From Thalassovita mediterranea (GTDB lineage: Bacteria; Pseudomonadota; Alphaproteobacteria; Rhodobacterales; Rhodobacteraceae), in the NCBI RefSeq assembly GCF_001458435.1, contig NZ_CYSF01000017.1, forward strand, positions 1 through 64,000: a stretch of DNA of 64,000 bases, given 5' to 3'. A model generated the notes under the pieces. The model saw only the letters and a program-made list of their open reading frames with translations, was not told where the DNA came from and searched no databases. Below are positions 17,200 through 26,537 of the stretch, one piece after another. Position numbers and translations under genes: made by a program. Position 1 is the stretch's first letter. Each line of letters starts with the position of its first letter.

Positions 17200-18890
17200 T
17201 CGACATGTCTATGATTTCTTTCAAAAACCTCTGCAAATCCTATGGCGAAGGCCAACATCGCCATGACGTGCTGAAAAACATCAACCTCGACGTGAAAGAG
17301 GGGGAGTTTCTGGTCCTCCTCGGCTTCTCCGGCTCTGGCAAGACCACCTTGGTGAATATGATGGCGGGTCTGGATACCCCCACCAGCGGGGAAATCACGT
17401 TCAAGGGCAAGCCGATCGACGGTCCCGGTCCTGAGCGCGGCGTGATCTTTCAAAGCTATTCCCTGATGCCATGGCTGACCGTTGCGGGCAACGTGGGGCT
17501 GGCGGTGGACACGATCTTCCCCAACCTCAGCAAGGCGGACCGCGCTGAAAAGGTGGCGCATTACGTGAAAATGGTGGGCCTCAGCCACGCGATGACACGT
17601 CGTCCGGCGGAACTGTCTGGCGGTATGCGCCAACGGGTCAACGTGGCCCGTGCGCTGGCGATGAACCCAGAGGTTCTGTTGCTGGACGAACCGCTGTCGG
17701 CACTGGATGCGCTGACCCGCGCCAATCTGGCGGATGAGATTCTGGAGATCTGGGATGCAGACAAGAAAACCTGCGTGCTGATCACCAATGACGTGGATGA
17801 GGCGGTGATAATGGCTGATCGCATCATCCCGCTGAACCCTGATGGCACCTTGGGTGAGGCGTTCACCGTTGACATCCCCCGCCCCCGCGACCGGATGGAG
17901 ATGAACCACCACGACGGGTTCAAGAAACTGCGCGGTGAGATCACCAAATACCTGATGGATGTAGGCATCGAGGCCAAGTCAGAGGCCACCCGCACCCTGC
18001 CCAACGTGGAACCGATCCACGGTGTTCCGGCCGCTGTCGCTGACGCGCAGAAGGGTATGATCGACAACAACTTCCTCGACTTTTCCCAGCTGCATAAAAT
18101 CTACCCCACCCCTAAGGGTCCGCTGACCGTGGTGGAGGATTTTAACCTGAAACTGAATCGTGGGGAGTTCATCTCGCTCATCGGGCATTCGGGTTGTGGC
18201 AAATCCACCGTGCTGACTATGGCAGCGGGTCTAAACTCGATTAGCAAAGGCGGTATCCGTCTGGATGGCCGCCATGTTGAAGGCGCAGATCCCGAACGCG
18301 CGGTGGTGTTCCAATCACCAAACCTGTTCCCGTGGCTCAGCGCGCGCGAAAACTGCGCCATTGGCGTTGATAAGGTTTACCCCAAGGCGTCGCAGGCCGA
18401 ACGTCAGGACGTGGTGGAATACTATCTGGAACGTGTGGGTCTGGCCGATGCGATGGACCGCCCTGCCAGTTCGATGTCAAACGGCATGCAGCAACGTGTA
18501 GGCATCGCCCGCGCCTTTGCCCTGTCGCCCAAATTGCTGCTCTTGGATGAACCCTTCGGCATGCTTGACAGCCTGACCCGCTGGGAGTTGCAGGAGGTGC
18601 TGATGGAGGTCTGGGACCGCACCAAGGTGACCGCGATCTGTGTGACCCATGATGTGGATGAGGCAATCCTGCTGGCAGACCGCGTGGTGATGATGACCAA
18701 TGGGCCGCAGGCCACAGTCGGTAAAATTGTCGACGTTAATCTGCCGCGTCCACGTACGCGCAAGGCGCTGCTGGACCATCCAGATTACTACACCTTCCGC
18801 CAAGAGGTTCTTGATTTCCTTGAGGAATACGAACACGGCGCGAAACCGAAACCCCAAGCCGCCGCAACAGGCAAACCCAAAGCAGCCTGA
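17196..18890 (+). CDS. Fused double ATPase of the nitrate ABC transporter (NrtC-NrtD type)
   Basis: 564 residues with two complete nucleotide-binding domains. Domain 1 (about 5-265): Walker [10 protein letters not shown], signature LSGGMRQR, Walker [12 protein letters not shown]. Domain 2 (about 290-540): Walker [10 protein letters not shown], Walker [12 protein letters not shown]. Domain 1 has Asn in place of the switch His (LITNDVDEA), while domain 2 keeps it (CVTHDVDEA). The signature of domain 2 is altered (SMSNGMQQR). Both changes map to the same composite ATP site. The GTG start overlaps the nrtB stop; ATG 17205 is an alternative. The C-terminal tail is Lys/Pro/Ala-rich. Confidence 0.93.
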   Translation: MIDMSMISFKNLCKSYGEGQHRHDVLKNINLDVKEGEFLVLLGFSGSGKTTLVNMMAGLDTPTSGEITFKGKPIDGPGPERGVIFQSYSLMPWLTVAGNVGLAVDTIFPNLSKADRAEKVAHYVKMVGLSHAMTRRPAELSGGMRQRVNVARALAMNPEVLLLDEPLSALDALTRANLADEILEIWDADKKTCVLITNDVDEAVIMADRIIPLNPDGTLGEAFTVDIPRPRDRMEMNHHDGFKKLRGEITKYLMDVGIEAKSEATRTLPNVEPIHGVPAAVADAQKGMIDNNFLDFSQLHKIYPTPKGPLTVVEDFNLKLNRGEFISLIGHSGCGKSTVLTMAAGLNSISKGGIRLDGRHVEGADPERAVVFQSPNLFPWLSARENCAIGVDKVYPKASQAERQDVVEYYLERVGLADAMDRPASSMSNGMQQRVGIARAFALSPKLLLLDEPFGMLDSLTRWELQEVLMEVWDRTKVTAICVTHDVDEAILLADRVVMMTNGPQATVGKIVDVNLPRPRTRKALLDHPDYYTFRQEVLDFLEEYEHGAKPKPQAAATGKPKAA

Positions 18891-18971
18891 GGGTCACAAT
18901 GAGCGTTTCCTTCACCATATCGCAAGCATTTGCTGCCAGCCTGCCCTTCTCAACACCGAAGGAGGATGCGG

Positions 18972-19397
18972 ATGAATTTGCTCAGCAAGGACGAGGTTGC
19001 CCTGATCCAAGGGGCCTATCGGGCGCTTGGACCCAGCAAAGGTTTTCTGACCAACAGTTTCTATCGTCGTTTGTTCGCCATCGCGCCGCAGGCACGCCCG
19101 CTGTTCCCGCAGGATATGGACGAACAGCTAAAGAAACTGGAACACATGCTGGACCTGTTGGTGGACAACCTGCACCAGCCGATGTTCTTCATGGGCAAGT
19201 TGAAACGGCTGGCCAAACGCCATGTCGGCTATGGGGCGCAGCCAGAACACTACGCGTTGGTGGGCGAGGCGCTGATTTTTGCCCTCAACGATATCACCCC
19301 CGGCGGGCTGCCCGACAAGGAACGGGCGCTCTGGGTCGAAATCTACACCGCAATTTCCAACACGATGATCGAAACGGCCTACTCCAAGGCGTCATAA
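18972..19397 (+). CDS. Single-domain bacterial globin within the nitrate assimilation operon
   Basis: A 141-residue globin of the Vgb/flavohemoglobin-head type. Start ATG 18972 has AAGGAGG 6 bases upstream; ATG 18966 is in frame but too close to the site. Typical helices begin LSKDEVALIQGAYRAL, and the proximal-His region is KRHVGYGAQPEHYALVG. There is no reductase domain, so electrons must come from elsewhere. Position between the transporter and nirB suggests protection from nitric oxide formed during nitrite reduction or an electron-transfer role; this is inference from context. Confidence 0.88.
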   Translation: MNLLSKDEVALIQGAYRALGPSKGFLTNSFYRRLFAIAPQARPLFPQDMDEQLKKLEHMLDLLVDNLHQPMFFMGKLKRLAKRHVGYGAQPEHYALVGEALIFALNDITPGGLPDKERALWVEIYTAISNTMIETAYSKAS

Positions 19398-19439
19398 ACG
19401 GGCAGCCCCCTGCCCGCGTCATCGGGCAAGGAGGCAGTC

Positions 19440-21884
19440 ATGTCTAAAAAACTCGTCGTAATTGGGGCCGGAATGGCCTCGGGGCGGATGCTGGAAACCC
19501 TGTTTGACGCAGATCCAGCCGCCTATGATGTCACCCTGTTCAACACTGAGCCGCGTGGCAACTACAACCGGCTGATGCTATCGCCGGTGCTGTCGGGCGA
19601 AAAAACCTACGCGGAAATCGTCACCCATGATGACGATTGGTACGCACAGCACAACGTCACCTGCCGCTTTGGCGAACGGGTGGTGCATATCGACCGCGAC
19701 CGCAAGGTGGTTGTAGGCGAAAACGGTGAGGTGCCTTATGACAAGCTGGTGCTTGGCATGGGCTCCACCCCCTTCATGATCCCGCTTCCTGGCCATGATC
19801 TGGACGGCGTGATCCCCTACCGCGATCTGGAAGACACCGAGCGGATGATGGGCCTTGGCGCCAAGACGGGGTCCAAGGCCGTGGTCATCGGCGGTGGTCT
19901 GTTGGGTCTGGAAGCGGCCGCTGGCATGGCGGCACAGGGCGTCGACGTCACCGTGGTCCACATCATGGGCCACCTGATGGAACGTCAGCTGGATCCGGCA
20001 GCAGGATACCTCTTGCGCAAGGCGCTGGTGGATAAGGGCATCACCGTGATGTGCAACGCCAATTCCAAGGAAATCCTTGGGCAGGATGGCAAGGTGCGCG
20101 CGCTGCTCTTGGACGATGGCACCGAATTGCCCTGCGATCTGCTGGTCATGGCCGTGGGCATCCGACCCGCCACCGCCTTGGGTGAGGCGGCTGGTCTGGC
20201 CACCGGTCGCGGCATCCATGTGGACGATCAGATGGTGACCTCGGACGCGGATATTCTGGCGCTGGGGGAATGTGTGGAACACAACGGCGCGGTCTTCGGC
20301 CTTGTCGCGCCGCTTTATGATCAGGCGAAGGTGCTGGCGCAGACCCTGCTGGGCCAAGAGGCCACCTTTGTGAACAAAGAGGTGTCGACCAAGCTGAAGG
20401 TCACCGGTTGTGACCTGTTCAGCGCTGGCGATTTCGCCGAAGGCGACGACCGCGAAGACATTGTCTTTCGCGATCCGGCCCGTGGCGTCTACAAACGCCT
20501 GATCCTCAAGGACAATCGCATCATCGGGGCGGTGATGTACGGCGACACCGCCGATGGCGCGTGGTTCTATGGCATGATCAAGGATGGCACCGATGTGTCG
20601 GACATGCGCGATACGCTGATCTTTGGGCCAGCCTACCAAGGGGGGGCCGCGCTGGACCCTATGGCGGCCGTTGCAGCCTTGCCGGATGAGGCAGAGATTT
20701 GCGGCTGCAACGGCGTTTCCAAAATCGACATCGTGACCGCCATTCAGGGCGGCGCCACCACGCTGGGTGACATTCGCGCCACGACCAAGGCCTCGGCCTC
20801 TTGCGGGACATGCACGGGGTTGGTGGAACAGCTGATGGGCACCACGCTGGGCGATGATTTTGTCATTCCCACCGATCAGGCCATCTGCGGCTGCACCGAT
20901 CTGACTCATGAGGCGCTGCGCCGCCTGATCAAATCGCAAGAACTGAAAAGTCAGGAAGCGGTCTGGCAGGAACTGGGTTGGCAGACGTTGAACGGCTGTC
21001 ACACCTGTCGCCCGGCGGTGAACTACTACCTGCTGGCCGATTGGCCGCTGGAGTATGCCGACGATCCACAGTCCCGTTTTGTCAACGAACGCCGCCACGC
21101 CAACATCCAGAAGGACGGCACCTATTCCGTGGTTCCCCGCATGTGGGGCGGCATCACCACACCGGATGAGCTGCGCGCGATTGCCGATGCGGCGGACAAA
21201 TACAACGTCCCCACGGTCAAGGTCACAGGCGGACAGCGCATCGACCTGTTGGGGGTGAAACGTGAGGATCTGCCCGCGATCTGGTTCGACCTCAATCAGG
21301 CTGGCATGGTATCAGGCCACGCCTATTCCAAGGGGCTGCGCACGGTGAAAACCTGTGTGGGCACCGACCATTGCCGCTTTGGCACGCAGGATTCCACCGG
21401 TCTGGGCATCAAGCTGGAGAAGGAGCTGTGGGGTTCTTGGACGCCGCACAAGCTGAAACTGGCGGTTTCTGGCTGTCCGCGCAACTGTGCTGAGGCGACG
21501 TGCAAAGACATCGGCGTGATCTGCGTGGATTCGGGCTATGAAATCTCCGTCGGCGGGGCTGCGGGGATGGAGGTCAAGGAAACAGAGCTCCTGTGCAAAG
21601 TCGCCACCGAGGCAGAGGCGATGGAGGTGATCTGCGCCTTTACCCAGCTTTACCGTGAACAGGCCAAATATCTGGACCGCATCTATAAATGGGTCGCCAA
21701 GGTCGGCCTTGAGTGGTGCAAGGAACAGGTGGTTGATGATCTGGAAAACCGCCGCGCATTGGCAGACCGGTTTGAGGTGTCGCAGTCGGTCTATCGCACC
21801 GATCCCTGGGCCGAACAGGCACGCCCCGAACCCGCCAAACAATTCACCCCGATCGCTGATCTGACACTGGAGGCTGCGGAATGA
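19440..21884 (+). CDS. nirB: Assimilatory NAD(P)H nitrite reductase, large subunit
   Basis: Six-electron reduction of nitrite to ammonium in the cytoplasm. 814 residues: FAD/NAD(P)H reductase module at about 1-400 (VVIGAGMASGRMLETL, VVIGGGLLGLEAAAGMA); a BFD-type [2Fe-2S] domain around 418-465 (ICGCNGVSK ... SCGTCTGLV); a second Cys-rich BFD-like segment around 482-530 (ICGCTDLTH ... GCHTCRPAV); then the sulfite/nitrite reductase half with the siroheme-[4Fe-4S] cysteines in TCVGTDHC and SGCPRNC (about 637-682). Preceded by AAGGAGG. The stop overlaps nirD as ATGA. Confidence 0.96.
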   Translation: MSKKLVVIGAGMASGRMLETLFDADPAAYDVTLFNTEPRGNYNRLMLSPVLSGEKTYAEIVTHDDDWYAQHNVTCRFGERVVHIDRDRKVVVGENGEVPYDKLVLGMGSTPFMIPLPGHDLDGVIPYRDLEDTERMMGLGAKTGSKAVVIGGGLLGLEAAAGMAAQGVDVTVVHIMGHLMERQLDPAAGYLLRKALVDKGITVMCNANSKEILGQDGKVRALLLDDGTELPCDLLVMAVGIRPATALGEAAGLATGRGIHVDDQMVTSDADILALGECVEHNGAVFGLVAPLYDQAKVLAQTLLGQEATFVNKEVSTKLKVTGCDLFSAGDFAEGDDREDIVFRDPARGVYKRLILKDNRIIGAVMYGDTADGAWFYGMIKDGTDVSDMRDTLIFGPAYQGGAALDPMAAVAALPDEAEICGCNGVSKIDIVTAIQGGATTLGDIRATTKASASCGTCTGLVEQLMGTTLGDDFVIPTDQAICGCTDLTHEALRRLIKSQELKSQEAVWQELGWQTLNGCHTCRPAVNYYLLADWPLEYADDPQSRFVNERRHANIQKDGTYSVVPRMWGGITTPDELRAIADAADKYNVPTVKVTGGQRIDLLGVKREDLPAIWFDLNQAGMVSGHAYSKGLRTVKTCVGTDHCRFGTQDSTGLGIKLEKELWGSWTPHKLKLAVSGCPRNCAEATCKDIGVICVDSGYEISVGGAAGMEVKETELLCKVATEAEAMEVICAFTQLYREQAKYLDRIYKWVAKVGLEWCKEQVVDDLENRRALADRFEVSQSVYRTDPWAEQARPEPAKQFTPIADLTLEAAE

Positions 21885-22213
21885 GCTGGCTTGATATCGG
21901 ACCCGTTGACCAAATCCCCCTGCGTGGCGCGCGCGTTGTGAAAACCCGCGTCGGCTGCGTGGCCCTGTTTCGCACTGCGGTGGATGAGGTGTTCGCCACC
22001 TCGGATCGCTGCCCGCACAAGGGCGGCCCGCTGTCAGAGGGCATCGTGCATGGCCGCGCGGTAACCTGCCCGCTGCACAACTGGGTGTTTTCGCTGGAAA
22101 CCGGTCAGGCGCAGGGCGCGGATGAGGGATCCATCGACACCTACGCCGTGCGGGTCGAGGGTGGGAAAATCCTGCTCGACACCAGCCGGTTTGAGGCGGT
22201 TGCCGCTGCCTGA
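21881..22213 (+). CDS. nirD: Nitrite reductase small subunit NirD (Rieske-like)
   Basis: A 110-residue Rieske-fold protein. Unlike most nitrite reductase small subunits it keeps a Rieske-type ligand pattern, Cys-x-His (RCPHKGGPLSEG) and Cys-x2-His (CPLHNWVFSLETG), so it may bind a [2Fe-2S] cluster. It is translationally coupled to nirB by an ATGA overlap and forms the complex with it. Confidence 0.93.
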   Translation: MSWLDIGPVDQIPLRGARVVKTRVGCVALFRTAVDEVFATSDRCPHKGGPLSEGIVHGRAVTCPLHNWVFSLETGQAQGADEGSIDTYAVRVEGGKILLDTSRFEAVAAA

Positions 22214-22265
22214 CAAAGCCCCAACTTAGCACAGGCCGCTAACTCAGGGTCGCTAACTTGGGGGT

Positions 22266-22334
22266 GAGGCCCCGGATCACGTCCGGGGCAGGTTTCCAAA
22301 ACGCGCAACCGCCCCGGACGTGATCCGGGGCCTC
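22266..22334. repeat. Palindromic repeat pair (REPIN-like) between nirD and nasA
   Basis: Two 24-base arms, 22266-22289 and 22311-22334, are perfect reverse complements separated by 21 bases. Each arm is itself nearly palindromic around CCCCGGATCACGTCCGGGG. This matches the form of dispersed GC-rich palindromes common in alphaproteobacterial intergenic DNA. In RNA it would fold into a very stable hairpin inside the nas operon and could lower nasA expression relative to nirBD. Dispersal in the genome is an inference. Confidence 0.8.
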
Positions 22335-22365
22335 TGCCAAAACGACTGCAACAGGACCGCCCGAT

Positions 22366-24987
22366 ATGAGCAAAACGATCAAGACCACCTGCCCCTATTG
22401 CGGCGTCGGCTGCGGTGTTCTGGCCACCTTGAAAGACGGTCAGGTCAGCGTGAAGGGCGATCCTGACCACCCCGCCAACAAGGGCCGCCTGTGTTCCAAG
22501 GGATCGGCCTTGGCCGAAACGCTGGCGCTGGACGGACGGTTGTTGAAACCCGTGGTACATAGCGCGGAAACCACTTGGGACAACGCGCTGGATGAGGTGG
22601 CGACGCGGTTCAAACAGACGATTGCCAAACACGGACCGGATTCAATTGCGCTTTATGTCTCGGGCCAGTTGCTGACAGAGGATTACTATGTCGCCAACAA
22701 GCTGATGAAGGGCTTCATGGGCACCGCCAACATCGACACCAATTCGCGGCTGTGCATGGCATCCTCGGTTGCAGGGCACAAACGGGCCTTTGGTGCCGAT
22801 ACTGTGCCCGGCAATTATGAGGATCTGGAACAGGCGGACCTGCTGGTTCTTGTGGGATCAAACCTCGCATGGTGTCATCCTGTTTTGTATCAACGGGTTG
22901 CAGCGGCCAAGGCGGCGCGCCCGAACATGCGCATCATCAACATCGACCCGCGCCACACCGCGACGTCGGATCTGGCCGATCTGCATCTGGCCGTGGCCCC
23001 CGGCAGCGATGTGGCGTTGTTCAACCACCTTTTGTGCGCCATCCACGAACAGGGCGCGGTGGACAGCGCCTATGTCGCGGCGCATGTGAATGGGTTTGAT
23101 GCGGCGCTAGAGGCCGCCAGTTCCGGTGATGTGTCGGTCACTGGCCTGCCCCGCGCCGACATCGACGCCTTCACCCGCGCATGGGTCGGCACCGAAAAGG
23201 TTGTTACAATCTATTCGCAGGGGGTAAACCAATCCACTGCTGGCGCGGATAAGGTCAACGCCATCCTCAACTGTCATCTGGCCACAGGCCGCATTGGCCG
23301 CGCGGGCATGGGGCCCTTTTCCGTCACCGGACAGCCCAATGCCATGGGCGGACGTGAGGTGGGCGGGCTGGCCAATATGCTGGCCTGTCACATGGATCTG
23401 GAAAACGCAGGCCATCGCGCCACGGTGCGCGAGTTTTGGCAGGCCCCGCAGATGCCCGACGCGGCGGGGCTGAAGGCCGTAGATATGTTCCGCGCCGTGG
23501 GCGATGGACGGATCAAGGCGCTGTGGGTCATGTGCACGAACCCCGTCGTTTCCCTGCCAGAGGCGGACCGGGTGAAAGAGGCGATCGAGGGCTGTGATTT
23601 CGTTGTGGTATCGGACATGTACGGCGACACAGACACCGCAAAACTGGCCGACGTGCTGCTGCCCGCCACCGGCTGGGGCGAAAAAACCGGCACCGTCACC
23701 AATTCCGAACGCTGCATTTCGCGGCAACGTTCCTTCCTACCTGCGCCCGGTGAGGCACGCCATGATTGGGACGTGCTGGCAGACGTGGGTCGGCGCATGG
23801 GCTGGCAGGCGGCGTTTGATTATGAAACACCGGCAGAGGTGCTGCGCGAATATGCGGCGCTGTCAGGTCTGGCGGCTGGTCATGGGCGGGATTTCGATAT
23901 CTCGGCCCTCAGCGATCTGTCGAATGAGGATTATGACGACTTCACCCCGCAGCACTGGCCAATCAGCGCGGATCGCAACGGCGGACGGTTCTTTGCCGAT
24001 GGGCAATTCTACACCCCCTCGGGCAAGGCCAATATGCTGCCCCTGCACCACCGCTCGCCTGCAAATGCCCCCACGGCCGCGCATCCCTTTGTGCTGAACA
24101 CCGGCCGCATTCGTGACCAATGGCACACGATGAGCCGCTCGGGCCTTGCGCCGCGCCTCAGCCAGCATATGGGCGAGCCCTATGTGGAAATTCATCCTCG
24201 CGATGCTGAGGATCTGGGCCTGAAAGCTGCCGATCTGGCAGAGGTGACATCGCCCCATGGCCGCGCCGTTTTGCGGGTGCTGATCAGCGATAAAATGCGC
24301 CGTGGGGAGGTGTTCGCCCCGATGCACTGGACCGGCACCCATGCCTCTGACGGGCGCATCGACGCGCTGGTCGCGGCGGAGGTGGACCCGGTGTCCGGCC
24401 AACCCGAAAGCAAGGCAAGTCCAGTGAAAATCACCAAGCTGCAGGCGGCGTGGTACGGATATGCGGTGACCCATGACAAATCGGTGGTCGACACAGATTA
24501 TTGGGCCATCGCCCGCGTCGGCAACGGCTGGCAGGCGGAATTGGCAGGCATGACCGCGCCTGAGGATTGGGAGGACGAGGCGCGCAGGCTCTTTGACCTA
24601 GCGGGCGCAGATGTACAGGTGGTGCAGGATCCCGCGCGCGGCCTGTTCCGACTGGCCGCGCATCGGGGCGGCCAACTGATCGCCGCACTGTTCATCGCCC
24701 CCGCCCCTGTTGAACTGGCTCGCAGCCATCTGATCGGGCAGCTGGGCGGCAATGATTCGGGCGCCTTAGCGGGCCGTGCAGGGGCCAATCAGCCCGATCC
24801 GGGCGCCACGATCTGCGCCTGTTTCAACGTGGGCGTGAATACGATAATTGAGGCGATTAATCTGCAAAACCTGATCAGCGTGGAACAAATCGGTGCCGCG
24901 CTGAACGCTGGCACGAACTGCGGTTCTTGCAGGCCGGAACTTGCGGCAATTCTGGCCTCAGCCCAACACCGCGAAGCGGCGGAGTGA
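22366..24987 (+). CDS. nasA: Assimilatory nitrate reductase catalytic subunit NasA
   Basis: A cytoplasmic molybdopterin enzyme reducing nitrate to nitrite. 873 residues. The N-terminal [4Fe-4S] site is TCPYCGVGCGV with the fourth Cys in GRLCSKGS (about residue 43). The Mo-ligating Cys lies in NSRLCMASSV (about 131). MGD-binding segments include GVNQSTAGADKVNAILN and TGRIRDQWHTMSRSG. A C-terminal BFD-like [2Fe-2S] domain (about 817-862, CACFNVG ... CGSCRPEL) takes electrons, probably from an NADH- or ferredoxin-linked donor; no separate NasB reductase gene is present. No Tat signal, as expected. Confidence 0.96.
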   Translation: MSKTIKTTCPYCGVGCGVLATLKDGQVSVKGDPDHPANKGRLCSKGSALAETLALDGRLLKPVVHSAETTWDNALDEVATRFKQTIAKHGPDSIALYVSGQLLTEDYYVANKLMKGFMGTANIDTNSRLCMASSVAGHKRAFGADTVPGNYEDLEQADLLVLVGSNLAWCHPVLYQRVAAAKAARPNMRIINIDPRHTATSDLADLHLAVAPGSDVALFNHLLCAIHEQGAVDSAYVAAHVNGFDAALEAASSGDVSVTGLPRADIDAFTRAWVGTEKVVTIYSQGVNQSTAGADKVNAILNCHLATGRIGRAGMGPFSVTGQPNAMGGREVGGLANMLACHMDLENAGHRATVREFWQAPQMPDAAGLKAVDMFRAVGDGRIKALWVMCTNPVVSLPEADRVKEAIEGCDFVVVSDMYGDTDTAKLADVLLPATGWGEKTGTVTNSERCISRQRSFLPAPGEARHDWDVLADVGRRMGWQAAFDYETPAEVLREYAALSGLAAGHGRDFDISALSDLSNEDYDDFTPQHWPISADRNGGRFFADGQFYTPSGKANMLPLHHRSPANAPTAAHPFVLNTGRIRDQWHTMSRSGLAPRLSQHMGEPYVEIHPRDAEDLGLKAADLAEVTSPHGRAVLRVLISDKMRRGEVFAPMHWTGTHASDGRIDALVAAEVDPVSGQPESKASPVKITKLQAAWYGYAVTHDKSVVDTDYWAIARVGNGWQAELAGMTAPEDWEDEARRLFDLAGADVQVVQDPARGLFRLAAHRGGQLIAALFIAPAPVELARSHLIGQLGGNDSGALAGRAGANQPDPGATICACFNVGVNTIIEAINLQNLISVEQIGAALNAGTNCGSCRPELAAILASAQHREAAE

Positions 24988-25081
24988 CGGCGCCTGCCCC
25001 TTTAAAACATGTAGCGAAAACGCTATTTTAGCGCCCAGCCCGCTGTAGACCACAGCAAGCAACAGATCAAAGGCGACCCCG

Positions 25082-26467
25082 ATGAAATTCTTTCCGATGT
25101 TTCTGAAAATGGCAGGTCGCCGCGTAGTCATCGCAGGCGGCGGCGAACAGGCCGCGCAAAAGGCCCGTCTGGTTCTAAAGACAGAGGCCGCGCTGACCCT
25201 TCTGGCGCCCGAACTGGAGGATGAGTTGCAGGCGCTGGTCGATGAGGGCCGCGCGCACCATCACCCCGGTCCCATCACCGCCACAGAATTTGCCGACACC
25301 GCATTGGTGTTCATCGCCACCGGCTGCCCCGGCCTTGACGCATCGCTGCACGCGATTGCCAAAGATGCGGGCGCGGTTGTGAACGTCGTCGACCAACCCG
25401 ATCTGTGCGACGCCACCACGCCCTCAATCGTGGATCGCGATCCGGTGGTGGTGGCCATCGGCACCGAAGGCACCGCGCCGGTTCTGGCGCGCCGTTTGAA
25501 AACCGATCTGGAAACCATGCTGGACCCGCGCCTTGGCAGTTTTGCCGCGCTGGCAGGCCGATTGCGCGATGCGGTGGCCCGTCGGGTGCCCCAGAACAAA
25601 CGCCGCGATTTCTGGCGCTGGACCTTCAAGGATGCCCCGTGGGAAGCACACAAGCGTGGGTCCGAACGTCAGGCGGCGGATCTGTTGAAACAGGCGATTG
25701 CCAATGGCGGCGCGCCTACCTCCTCTGACCTTGGCCAAATCTCTCTGGTTGGCGCGGGCCCCGGTGCGCGCGATCTGCTGACCCTGCGTGCGGTGGAACG
25801 CCTGCAAGAGGCAGACATCATTTTCTACGACCGTTTGGTCGACCCCGACGTGCTGGAACTGGCGCGGCGTGACGCTGAACGGGTCTATGTGGGCAAGGTG
25901 CTGGGCACCACCCAATGGCCGCAGGACCGCATCAACGAGGTTGTGATGCGCGCCGCCCAACAGGGCCAACGCGTGGTGCGGTTGAAATCCGGTGATCCGT
26001 CAATCTTTGGCCGCGCGGTAGAGGAATTGGAAACCGCCCGTCTTGCCGGTGTGCCGGTGGAAATTGTGCCGGGGGTGACCGCTGCCTCCGCCGCTGCAGC
26101 CGCCCTCGCACGCCCACTGACCGAACGCGGTGAAACCGACCGCGTGACCCTGACCACCGGCACCCTGCGGGACGGCGACGGCGTACCCGACTGGGCACAA
26201 ATGGCGCTACCCGGATCGCTCTTGGTCCTCTACATGGCGGTGCATAAGGCGGATGAAGTACAGAAAAACCTGCTGGCCGGTGGCCTGCCGCCCCATACGG
26301 AGGTGTCTGTTGTCGCCTCTGCCAGTCATGCGGATGAACAGATCCTTGAATGCAGCCTGGACGAAATGGCCGAAGCTATCACGGCCAAGGGCATTGCAAA
26401 CCCCGCCGTTCTGATGATCCGCTGCCCCAAAGACGCCGCAAGCTATCGCCAAAGTTTGAATGGCTGA
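25082..26467 (+). CDS. cysG: Siroheme synthase CysG (multifunctional)
   Basis: 461 residues joining two enzymes. The N-terminal part (about 1-200) is precorrin-2 dehydrogenase/sirohydrochlorin ferrochelatase: a Rossmann start VVIAGGGEQAAQKARLVL, then AGAVVNVVDQPDLCDATTPS and TEGTAPVLARRLK. The C-terminal part (about 212-455) is uroporphyrinogen III methyltransferase with ISLVGAGPGARDLLTLRA, VRLKSGDPSIFGR and EIVPGVTAASAAAA. It provides siroheme for NirB, which explains its place at the end of the nas cluster. It may also serve sulfite reduction. Confidence 0.96.
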   Translation: MKFFPMFLKMAGRRVVIAGGGEQAAQKARLVLKTEAALTLLAPELEDELQALVDEGRAHHHPGPITATEFADTALVFIATGCPGLDASLHAIAKDAGAVVNVVDQPDLCDATTPSIVDRDPVVVAIGTEGTAPVLARRLKTDLETMLDPRLGSFAALAGRLRDAVARRVPQNKRRDFWRWTFKDAPWEAHKRGSERQAADLLKQAIANGGAPTSSDLGQISLVGAGPGARDLLTLRAVERLQEADIIFYDRLVDPDVLELARRDAERVYVGKVLGTTQWPQDRINEVVMRAAQQGQRVVRLKSGDPSIFGRAVEELETARLAGVPVEIVPGVTAASAAAAALARPLTERGETDRVTLTTGTLRDGDGVPDWAQMALPGSLLVLYMAVHKADEVQKNLLAGGLPPHTEVSVVASASHADEQILECSLDEMAEAITAKGIANPAVLMIRCPKDAASYRQSLNG

Positions 26468-26537
26468 GACAGGCTGTCGCCTAGATTTGCCCGCACAGCT
26501 GAGGTAGCTACGTGGGCAAGTAACCTGAGGCCGCGCC

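Noticed and set aside
18899-19447. A 182-codon frame overlapping the globin gene
   Set aside because: It is out of frame with a clear globin that has its own strong ribosome site, and shows no domain of its own.
19578-21098. A 506-codon open frame antisense to nirB
   Set aside because: His/Gln/Arg-rich composition typical of the reverse complement of a high-GC gene; nirB is certain on the other strand.
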